Source: Vulcanimicrobiota bacterium (lineage in GTDB: Bacteria; Vulcanimicrobiota; Vulcanimicrobiia; Vulcanimicrobiales; Vulcanimicrobiaceae). Taken from it: DNA of 11,777 nt. Every line of letters starts with the position of its first letter. Within the stretch, counting starts at the first letter, position 1. The position numbers were made by a program, and so were the translations under genes. The notes beneath the pieces are model-generated. The model saw only the letters and a program-made list of their open reading frames with translations, made no database searches and was not told the DNA's origin. Below are positions 1 to 5,745 of the stretch, piece by piece. The stretch lies in assembly GCA_003155175.1 (NCBI GenBank), contig PMFP01000136.1, positions 5,635 through 17,411 of the forward strand, written 5' to 3'.

Positions 1-2331
1 TCGACGATCGCCTACGAAGTCGAGCACATCTCCAACACCGAGCAGCGCCGCTGGCTGCGCGAGTACATCGAGACCGGCAAGCACGACGTCTCGCTTTCGC
101 GAGAGCGCCAGATCGACGTACTGGCGCGCCTGACGCGCGTCGAGACGTTCGAGCGCTACCTTCGCAAGACGTTCCTCGGCCAGAAGACCTTCTCGGTCGA
201 GGGTCTGGACGTCATGATCCCGATGCTCGAGGAAGTCTTGCGCATGCTGATCGCCGACGGCACGCCGAACGCCGTCATCGGGATGGCGCATCGAGGCCGC
301 CTCAGCGTGATCGCGCACGTCGTGAACTCGCCGTATGGAGAGATCCTCGAGGAGTTCGAGGCGGCGCACCGCCGCGGCGAAGCCGGCGGCGACGACGACG
401 TAACGGGCGACGTCAAGTACCATCATGGCGCGACCGGCGTCTACTCCGCGCCCAACGGCAAGTCCATCGCCGTCACGCTCGCGCACAATCCGAGCCATTT
501 GGAGGCAGTCGATCCGGTCGTGGAAGGGCAGACTCGCGCGCTGCAGACGGATCGCTCGCGCAACGTCCCGGCCGTGGACGCGCGCAAGGCCGCTCCGATT
601 CTCATCCATGGCGACGCCGCGTTCACCGGACAAGGCATCATCTCCGAAGTCTTCAACCTCCAGTCGCTGCCTGGTTACGCGACCGGCGGTACGCTGCACC
701 TGATCGCGAACAACCAGGTCGGCTTCACCACCGACGTGCGCGACTCGCGCTCCACGCGCTATGCCTCCGATCTTGCGAAGGGCTTCGACGTACCGATCGT
801 GCACGTCAACGCCGACGACGTGGACGCGTGCATCGGGGCCGTGCATTTGGCGGTGGATTTCCGCCGCCGCTTCGGCCGGGACGTGTTGATCGACCTGGTC
901 GGCTACCGGCGTTCGGGACACAACGAGCAGGACGAGCCGGCGTACACGCAGCCGCTCATGTACGAGAAGATCAAGGCGCATCCGACCGCGCGCGAGCTTT
1001 TCGCCAACAAGCTCGTCGCCCAAGGCGTCGTGACCGCCGATCAAGCGAATGCGATGGTAGAACAGGCCACCGCCCGGCTTGCGGAAGAGTACAAGCGCGT
1101 CAAGAGCGAGCGCGGCGCGGGCATGCTCGAGAAGATCGCGCTGGCGCCGGCGCCGCCGGCCGTGGCGCTAGAGCCGATCGACAAGGCGCGCCTGCTCGCG
1201 TGGAGCGACGCTCTGGTCGCCGTTCCGGATGGGTTTAAGATCAACCGTAAGCTCGTCACGCAGTTCGAGCGCCGAAAGGCGACCATCACCCAGAAAAACC
1301 TCGTCGATTGGGGCATGGCCGAAGGACTTGCGTTCGCGTCGCTGCTCGCCTCCGGCGTGCCGGTGCGCCTCACGGGACAAGATACCGAGCGTGGCACGTT
1401 CAGCCACCGCCACGCCGTCTTGCACGATCCGTCCAGCAACGCGACGTACGTTCCACTGCAGCACGTCGACGGAGCGCGCGCGTCGTTCGAGATTTTCAAT
1501 AGCCCGCTCTCCGAGTACGCGTGCGTCGGCTTCGAATACGGTTACGCTGCCGAAGTTCCGGCGGCGCTGGTTCTGTGGGAAGCGCAGTTCGGCGACTTCG
1601 TCAACGGCGCGCAGATCGTGATCGACCAGTTCATCGCGGCCGGTCAAGCGAAGTGGGGTCAGACCTCGCGCCTGACGCTGCTGTTGCCGCACGGGTACGA
1701 AGGCCAGGGACCCGAGCATTCCAGCGCGCGACTGGAGCGCTTCTTGCAGCTCGCGGCCGAAGGCAACCTGCGGGTCGCGTATCCGTCGACGGCCGGAAAC
1801 TACTTCCACTTGCTGCGGCTCCAAGCCGGCATGCCGAACCCGGTGCCGCTGGTGGTGATGACGCCCAAATCGCTGCTTCGGCTCGAAGTCGCATCGGGCG
1901 ACCTCGACGACATGGCTTCGGGTTCGTTCAAGCCGATCGTCGACGACCCGCGCGCGATCGACACGAGCTCCGTCGAGCGCATCGTCCTGTGCAGCGGTAA
2001 GATCTACTACGATCTTACGGCTTCCGAGCGGTACGCCGCGTTGAAGAAGACGGCCATCGTGCGCATCGAGCTGCTCTCGCCGATGCCGGGCGAAGCGATC
2101 AACGCGATGCTCGACTCCTATCCCAACGCCAAGCGCCTCGTCTGGGTGCAGGAAGAGCCCAAGAACATGGGGGCGCGCGCGTACGTTCGCCGGCGGCTCA
2201 TCGAGCGGATGCGGCGGCCGCTCGACATCGATTACATCGGGCGTTCGTATCGGGCGAGCCCGTCGGAAGGGTATCCCGGGGCGCACGCCGTCGAGCAAGA
2301 ACGCGTCATCGAAGCGGCGCTGACCGAATGA
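1..2331 (+). CDS. sucA: 2-oxoglutarate dehydrogenase E1 component (SucA), 5' end cut off
   Basis: Thiamine-diphosphate-dependent E1 of the 2-oxoglutarate dehydrogenase complex. It decarboxylates 2-oxoglutarate in the TCA cycle and passes the succinyl group to the lipoyl arm of E2. The frame is open from base 1, giving 776 residues plus TGA; compared with the roughly 930-residue E. coli enzyme, some 150-190 N-terminal residues lie outside the window. Visible family signatures: KTFSVEGLDVMIPML near residue 65, GMAHRGRLS with His97, GDVKYHHGATG, AHNPSHLEAVDPVVEGQ, the TPP/Mg site HGDAAFTGQG (His203-Asp205) with NNQVGFTT (Asn237-Asn238), GYRRSGHNEQDEP, and in the transketolase-like second half GQDTERGTFSHRHAVLHD, EAQFGDFVNGAQ and LPHGYEGQGPEHSSAR. 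All catalytic motifs present in the fragment are intact. A first in-frame ATG at 214 lies inside conserved sequence and is not the start. E2 (sucB) does not follow; a membrane protein does. The missing N-terminus prevents telling plain SucA from a fused KGD-type protein. Confidence 0.97.
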   Translation, partial: STIAYEVEHISNTEQRRWLREYIETGKHDVSLSRERQIDVLARLTRVETFERYLRKTFLGQKTFSVEGLDVMIPMLEEVLRMLIADGTPNAVIGMAHRGRLSVIAHVVNSPYGEILEEFEAAHRRGEAGGDDDVTGDVKYHHGATGVYSAPNGKSIAVTLAHNPSHLEAVDPVVEGQTRALQTDRSRNVPAVDARKAAPILIHGDAAFTGQGIISEVFNLQSLPGYATGGTLHLIANNQVGFTTDVRDSRSTRYASDLAKGFDVPIVHVNADDVDACIGAVHLAVDFRRRFGRDVLIDLVGYRRSGHNEQDEPAYTQPLMYEKIKAHPTARELFANKLVAQGVVTADQANAMVEQATARLAEEYKRVKSERGAGMLEKIALAPAPPAVALEPIDKARLLAWSDALVAVPDGFKINRKLVTQFERRKATITQKNLVDWGMAEGLAFASLLASGVPVRLTGQDTERGTFSHRHAVLHDPSSNATYVPLQHVDGARASFEIFNSPLSEYACVGFEYGYAAEVPAALVLWEAQFGDFVNGAQIVIDQFIAAGQAKWGQTSRLTLLLPHGYEGQGPEHSSARLERFLQLAAEGNLRVAYPSTAGNYFHLLRLQAGMPNPVPLVVMTPKSLLRLEVASGDLDDMASGSFKPIVDDPRAIDTSSVERIVLCSGKIYYDLTASERYAALKKTAIVRIELLSPMPGEAINAMLDSYPNAKRLVWVQEEPKNMGARAYVRRRLIERMRRPLDIDYIGRSYRASPSEGYPGAHAVEQERVIEAALTE

Positions 2332-2344
2332 CGTTTGCCACCGC

Positions 2345-2372
2345 GCTTACCGGAACGCCTCGCGGGGTAAGC
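2345..2372 (+). other. Inverted repeat between sucA and the TspO-like gene
   Basis: GCTTACC (2345-2351) and GGTAAGC (2366-2372) are perfect 7-base inverted arms around a 14-base GC-rich loop. There is no T-run after the second arm, so it does not look like a standard intrinsic terminator. The second arm ends 4 bases before the ATG of the TspO-like gene, so an RNA hairpin would cover the region where its ribosome binding site should be. Alternative pairings exist: CCGCG 2341-2345 with CGCGG 2361-2365, and ACCGG 2349-2353 with CCGGT 2372-2376. Function is inferred only; no binding site or homologous element is recognised. Confidence 0.4.
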
Positions 2373-2376
2373 CGGT

Positions 2377-2877
2377 ATGGCCGATAGCCGGCGCCGCCGG
2401 TACGGCTGGCCCGCCATGCTTGCGTTCGGCGTCACCGTGAATGCGGTCGCTCAATTTCTGGGGCCGACGTCGTCGGCGAAATCGGAATACGCGCGAAGCA
2501 CGCGGCCGCCGTTCGCCCCGCCGAGTTGGCTGTTCGGCGTCGCGTGGCCGATCAACAATCTCTTGACGCTCTGGGGCAATCGAGAGGTTCTCAACGCGCC
2601 GCCGTCGCCGGATCGAACGGCATACTTGCAGTTGCAGGCGGCGACCTGGGCGTTGTACGCGACGTACGGACTCGCGCGCTTCCGCCTCAGAAGCCCGATT
2701 CTCGGCTATGCGAATACCGCGATGTTTTTGGCGCTGGCCGGGCCGTCGGCCGTGCGGGCCGCTAGAATCGACCGCAAACTGCTCGCGTCGTATGCAACGC
2801 TCGGTCCGTGGCTCGTACTCGCCACGATCCTTTCCGTCTACCAGCTGGGAGATCCGGATCCGCTTTTCGGCGGCTGA
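2377..2877 (+). CDS. TspO/MBR-family-like integral membrane protein
   Basis: A 166-residue, strongly hydrophobic protein with about five predicted membrane spans (roughly residues 11-29, 49-67, 84-101, 108-127 and 135-157), the size and topology of TspO/MBR (tryptophan-rich sensory, translocator) proteins. The best signature is RPPFAPPSWLFGVAW at 43-57, which resembles the family's P-x-PP-x-W-x-F-x-x-x-W element after the first helix. TspO proteins bind porphyrins and cholesterol-like ligands and are linked to tetrapyrrole and stress signalling; the substrate here is unknown. Several aromatic residues usual in the later helices are replaced (for example LLASYATLGPWLVLA at 135-149), so this is a divergent member or a related family. 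The ATG at 2377 is the first start after an in-frame TAA at 2368. There is no clear Shine-Dalgarno, only a G-rich stretch inside the inverted repeat. It may be co-transcribed with sucA, 45 bases upstream. Confidence 0.6.
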   Translation: MADSRRRRYGWPAMLAFGVTVNAVAQFLGPTSSAKSEYARSTRPPFAPPSWLFGVAWPINNLLTLWGNREVLNAPPSPDRTAYLQLQAATWALYATYGLARFRLRSPILGYANTAMFLALAGPSAVRAARIDRKLLASYATLGPWLVLATILSVYQLGDPDPLFGG

Positions 2878-2889
2878 GCCCGCGACGCT

Positions 2890-3444
2890 CTAACGCTCGA
2901 AGCGTTCCACGCCCATACGTTCGAGCAGATGGCCGGGCGTCGTGGCCTCGACGAACAGCGCTCGCGTTCGTTCCGCAACGAAGCCTTGGTTCTTCATTTC
3001 GTCGAACAATTCGAGCAAGCGGTCGTAGTAGCCCAGCGCGTTGAGAAGCCCGATCGGCTTGTCGTGAAGCCCGAGCTGCCGCCACGTCAGGATCTCGCAG
3101 AATTCGTCCATCGTGCCGAAACCGCCGGGCAGCGCGATGAAGCCCCCGCTGAGCTCCGCCATGAGCGCCTTGCGTTCGTGCATGCTCGAAACGACGTGGA
3201 GCGTCGTCAAGCCCGAGTGCGCGACTTCGGAGACGGCGAGGGACTCCGGGATGACGCCGATCACGTCGCCGCCCGCCTCCAACGCCGCATCGGCGAGCAC
3301 GCCCATCAATCCGATGCGGCCGCCTCCGTACACCACGCCGTAGCCGGCCGTCACGATCGCCCGTGCGACCTCGCGCGCAACCTCCGCATACTCGGGATCG
3401 TGCCCGGTCTGGGCTCCGCAGAAGACGCAAAGACGCCGGATCAT
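2890..3444 (-). CDS. LOG-family protein (cytokinin riboside 5'-monophosphate phosphoribohydrolase type, TIGR00730)
   Basis: A 184-residue Rossmann-like protein of the lysine-decarboxylase-like / LOG family, cytoplasmic. Characterised members cleave nucleoside 5'-monophosphates (AMP, cytokinin nucleotides) to the free base plus ribose 5-phosphate. The N-terminal strand MIRRLCVFCGAQTG is typical; then come the nucleotide-site loop GGGRIGLMG at 40-48, the arginine-lysine pair MHERKA at 88-93, and the signature PGGFGTMDEF at 106-115 (consensus PGGxGTxxE), followed by the conserved KPIGLLNALGYYD. Length matches bacterial members (about 180-195). The frame stays open far upstream, but family homology begins at the ATG at 3444, which is therefore chosen. 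The Shine-Dalgarno is weak (GAGCACGAG just before it). It is divergent from the SUI1 gene and ends 12 bases from the convergent TspO-like gene. The old 'lysine decarboxylase' label for this family is misleading: it is not evidence of a link to the lysine genes further on. Confidence 0.93.
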   Translation of the reverse strand: MIRRLCVFCGAQTGHDPEYAEVAREVARAIVTAGYGVVYGGGRIGLMGVLADAALEAGGDVIGVIPESLAVSEVAHSGLTTLHVVSSMHERKALMAELSGGFIALPGGFGTMDEFCEILTWRQLGLHDKPIGLLNALGYYDRLLELFDEMKNQGFVAERTRALFVEATTPGHLLERMGVERFER

Positions 3445-3519
3445 CTCGTGCTCGCGTTTAGCCCGGACGCTGCAAAACGCCTTTGCAACGCAAGCGGCGA
3501 TTCCGCCGCGGCGTTGAAG
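3445..3519. promoter_or_regulatory. Divergent intergenic region LOG / SUI1 with two inverted repeats
   Basis: These 75 bases must carry signals for both divergent genes. Two perfect inverted repeats are visible: TGCAAA (3471-3476) with TTTGCA (3482-3487), spaced 5 bases, near the middle; and GCGGCG (3494-3499) with CGCCGC (3504-3509), spaced 4 bases, ending 10 bases before the SUI1 ATG. The first could be an operator half-site pair, the second an RNA hairpin in the SUI1 leader. No convincing -35/-10 pair was found on either strand. Assignment as a promoter region rests on gene orientation. Confidence 0.4.
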
Positions 3520-3879
3520 ATGCGCCGGACGATGATGGGACCCCAAGACGATCGCGAATTGGTCTATTCCAGCGACGCGGGCCGGACGGAAGCGGGAAAG
3601 CGCAAGCCCGCACGTCCCGCGCCCGGCGGAAAGGCGCGCGCGCTTCCGGACGACGGCGTCGTGCGCGTTCTCCGCGAGCGCAGGCGCGGCGGGATCGTGA
3701 GCGTCGTTACGGGATTGCGCGACGACGAATTCGAGGAGACGGCAAAACTCCTCAAACGTCTGTGCGGGGCCGGCGGCACGGCAAAGAGCGGAGCCGTCGA
3801 GATTCAGGGCGACCATCGCGACAGGATCGTCGCCTGGTTCGCGGAGCGAGGGCGCAAGGCCAAACGTGCGGGCGGTTAG
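3520..3879 (+). CDS. yciH: SUI1/eIF1-family translation initiation factor-like protein (YciH type)
   Basis: A 119-residue bacterial member of the SUI1 family, homologous to eukaryotic/archaeal eIF1 and E. coli YciH, which acts on start-codon and initiator-tRNA discrimination at the small ribosomal subunit. The N-terminal tag ELVYSSDAGR (13-22) is typical, followed by a basic, low-complexity linker (about 23-44). The SUI1 fold then follows, with VVRVLRERRRGGIVSVVTGL at 47-66, the LCGAGGTAKSGAVEIQGDHR block at 81-100 and a basic C-terminus ending AGG. Length is close to YciH (108). ATG 3520 is chosen, but ATGs at 3532 and 3535 (MMGPQDD) are equally possible and no Shine-Dalgarno settles it. Homology starts at about residue 13, so the long open frame upstream, antisense to the LOG gene, is not part of the protein. 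Its last 14 bases overlap the P450 gene, implying co-transcription and coupled translation. Confidence 0.9.
   Translation: MRRTMMGPQDDRELVYSSDAGRTEAGKRKPARPAPGGKARALPDDGVVRVLRERRRGGIVSVVTGLRDDEFEETAKLLKRLCGAGGTAKSGAVEIQGDHRDRIVAWFAERGRKAKRAGG
3856..3859 (+). promoter_or_regulatory. Shine-Dalgarno of the P450 gene, inside the SUI1 gene
   Basis: AAGG lies 6 bases before the GTG at 3866. It supports this GTG over the internal ATG at 3914 as the P450 start. Being within the SUI1 coding sequence, it points to translational coupling of the two genes. Confidence 0.5.
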
Positions 3880-5170
3880 CGGGCCGATTCCCGGGTTTTC
3901 GACCTGGACCACGATGCGCCGGCTGATGCCGACGCCGTTTCTCAAACTCCCGGAGTTTCTTCGCGAGGGTGCCGCGCGCTACGGCACGCTCGTTTCGTTT
4001 GCGACGTGGTGGCGGCGATTCGTGCTGGTCAACGATCCGGCGTTCGTTCGCGACGTTCTCGTCACGCACCAGCACGCGTTTCGCAAATCGGTCGGTACGG
4101 CCTCGCTCGGCTTACTCTTGGGCCAGGGGCTTCTCACCAGCGAGGAACCGTTTCACCGGAAGATGCGGCGCATCGTGCAGCCGGCCTTCCATCGCGAACG
4201 CATCGCGTCGTACGTCGAAACGATGAACGAGTTTGCCGGCGCGTTCGTCGAGCGCATCGAACCGGGAGCGCCCTTCGACCTGCATGCCGCCGCGACCGAG
4301 TTGACGCTTCGGATCGCCAGTACCACGCTCTTCGGGATCGACGCCGGCAACGACGCCCGCGACGTGTCCGAGGCGATGCACGAGCTCATGGAGATTTTCC
4401 CTTACGTCGCGGGCCCCATCGGGGAACTGCGGCGCAAATTCGGCCTGGCGAAGAACGAGCGCTTCGACCGCGCGCGCGACACGCTGGACCGGATCGTCTA
4501 CGGCATCATCGCCCGGAGGCGTAAGGACCCGTCGGATCGCGGCGACGTGCTCTCGATGCTGCTGGCCGCGACCGACGCGGAAACCGGCGAGGCGATGACC
4601 GACACGCAAGTGCGCGACGAGGCGCTGACGCTGTTTATCGCCGGTCACGAGACGACGGCGACGGCGCTGGTATGGACGTTTTATCTCCTCGCTCGCCACG
4701 CGGACGTCGACGCGCGTCTCGCGAGCGCCGTGCGGGACGGCGACGCGGAGTTCGTGCGCCGCGTCTTTCAGGAAAGCATGCGGCTCTATCCGCCGGCTTG
4801 GATCTTCGCGCGCGAGGCGATGCGCGACGTCACGCTCTCGGACGGCCGCACGATCGCAGGCGGAACGACGGTGTTCGTCGCTCCCCTCGTCCTGCACCAC
4901 ACCCCGGCGCTCTATCCCGATCCGGAGCGGTTCGATCCGGATCGCTGGCTCGACGACGCGGAGCGCGATCCGTTTTCCTACGTTCCCTTCGGCGGTGGCG
5001 CGCGGCGTTGCATCGGCGAAGCGTTCGCTTGGGCCGAAGGCGTCGCGGTCGTATCGAAGATCGCCGCAGCCTATCGGCTCGAACTGGTCTCCGAACGCGA
5101 AGTCGAGCCCGCCGCCATGGTGACGTTGCGGCCGAGCGGGCCCGTTATGGTGCGGGCGGTACCGCGTTAG
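3866..5170 (+). CDS. Cytochrome P450
   Basis: A complete 434-residue haem-thiolate monooxygenase with no membrane anchor or signal peptide, so probably a soluble bacterial P450. The N-terminus has the usual proline-rich entry (SGPIPGF) followed by the 'FLREGAARYGTLVSF' type strand. Diagnostic motifs are intact: the I-helix oxygen-activation motif AGHETTA at 259-265, the K-helix ExxR as ESMR at 303-306, the PERF-like DPERFDPDRW, and the haem loop FGGGARRCIGEAFA with the axial ligand Cys382. Substrate cannot be read from sequence. The architecture resembles CYP102/CYP4-like and bacterial fatty-acid or terpenoid oxidases more than the camphor type, but this is only a loose impression. No ferredoxin or reductase gene is adjacent, so electrons must come from elsewhere. 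The GTG start has a fitting AAGG. It overlaps the SUI1 gene by 14 bases upstream and the convergent membrane-protein gene by 26 bases downstream. Confidence 0.96.
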   Translation: MRAVSGPIPGFSTWTTMRRLMPTPFLKLPEFLREGAARYGTLVSFATWWRRFVLVNDPAFVRDVLVTHQHAFRKSVGTASLGLLLGQGLLTSEEPFHRKMRRIVQPAFHRERIASYVETMNEFAGAFVERIEPGAPFDLHAAATELTLRIASTTLFGIDAGNDARDVSEAMHELMEIFPYVAGPIGELRRKFGLAKNERFDRARDTLDRIVYGIIARRRKDPSDRGDVLSMLLAATDAETGEAMTDTQVRDEALTLFIAGHETTATALVWTFYLLARHADVDARLASAVRDGDAEFVRRVFQESMRLYPPAWIFAREAMRDVTLSDGRTIAGGTTVFVAPLVLHHTPALYPDPERFDPDRWLDDAERDPFSYVPFGGGARRCIGEAFAWAEGVAVVSKIAAAYRLELVSEREVEPAAMVTLRPSGPVMVRAVPR

Positions 5171-5741
5171 GCGCCGCGTCGACCGGACAGGCGCGAACGT
5201 CGTGCGGCTGTGCGGCTTGCTCGGCAAAACCCTTGATCCAGCAACGCTGGGTCAGGGAGCAGTAGCAAATCGAAATGTTGAGGTGCGGCGCGGCGGCGAC
5301 GACGCGTTCGACGAACGGAGCGCCGTCGGCCCGAAGCAGCTGTATGGAGCGGCCCGCCGGAATGACGTCGCCGGCCGAAATCGTCGACGTGAGATCTCGT
5401 AACCGGACGGGATGAGGCACGTGGCTCTGCGACTGGGCGGCTTCGCGCATGAGCGGAGCAACCGCCGCATCGACCGATGCGACCGGCTTTCCGTCCACCG
5501 TAACGAGCACCGAACGGATTAGGGCGGGCCCGAGGCCGTCGTTTCTCAGGTCCGCCTCGACGAACGAAGCCTGCTCCGGGTCGCGCGAAACGACGAAACT
5601 CAGGTACGGCCAGACGGCCGAGTCGTACTGCTGGCGGATGACGTACGACTGATACACCGACGCCCCCGACGCGATCGCCGCGATCACGACCGCGCAGATC
5701 GTGATGAGGAGATCGAGTCGGAGGCGCCTGTCTTCCCCCAC
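5145..5741 (-). CDS. Single-pass membrane protein of unknown function, last gene of the kam operon
   Basis: A 198-residue protein with a short charged N-terminus, one hydrophobic helix at about 9-30 (LDLLITICAVVIAAIASGAS) and a soluble C-terminal domain, probably outside the membrane. Visible elements are QQYDSAVWPYLSF (38-49), the beta-rich N-D-G-L-G-P-A-L-I segment (67-75) followed by a 'VTVDGKPV' strand, and a late Cys-containing stretch ICYCSLTQRCWIKG (Cys159, Cys161, Cys167) with another Cys at 185. This pattern, a membrane-tethered domain with WP, NxGxGPA and YCS...CW, recurs in uncharacterised bacterial proteins; no function is recognised. The GTG start is 4 bases after the kamA stop, with TAAGGA overlapping that stop but unusually close to the GTG (about 1 base), so the exact start is uncertain. 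It is probably translated with kamA. Its 3' end runs 26 bases into the convergent P450 gene. Confidence 0.75.
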   Translation of the reverse strand: MGEDRRLRLDLLITICAVVIAAIASGASVYQSYVIRQQYDSAVWPYLSFVVSRDPEQASFVEADLRNDGLGPALIRSVLVTVDGKPVASVDAAVAPLMREAAQSQSHVPHPVRLRDLTSTISAGDVIPAGRSIQLLRADGAPFVERVVAAAPHLNISICYCSLTQRCWIKGFAEQAAQPHDVRACPVDAAPNAVPPAP

Positions 5742-5745
5742 GTCC

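Noticed and set aside
1168..2298. A 376-codon open frame antisense to sucA
   Set aside because: It covers highly conserved sucA sequence in the complementary phase and shows no domain; a GC-rich shadow frame.
2345..2372. Intrinsic terminator after sucA
   Set aside because: The stem is followed by CGGTATGG with no T-run, so it does not meet the usual pattern.
2328..2387. A 19-codon frame starting with an ATGA overlap at the sucA stop
   Set aside because: Too short to judge, no Shine-Dalgarno of its own seen, no recognisable peptide, and it runs past the TspO-like start. A coupling leader is possible but unsupported.
2890..3444. Reading the LOG gene as a lysine decarboxylase that joins the lysine pathway
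   Set aside because: The PGGFGTMDE motif belongs to the LOG phosphoribohydrolase family. The 'lysine decarboxylase' name is a historic misannotation, and there is no PLP site.
2929..3519. N-terminal extension of the SUI1 protein, since its frame is open back to 2929
   Set aside because: This part is antisense to the LOG gene, has no SUI1-family similarity, and homology starts only after the ATG at 3520.
3445..3945. N-terminal extension of the LOG protein, open to 3945
   Set aside because: The extension is antisense to the SUI1 gene, and the family fold begins exactly at the ATG at 3444.
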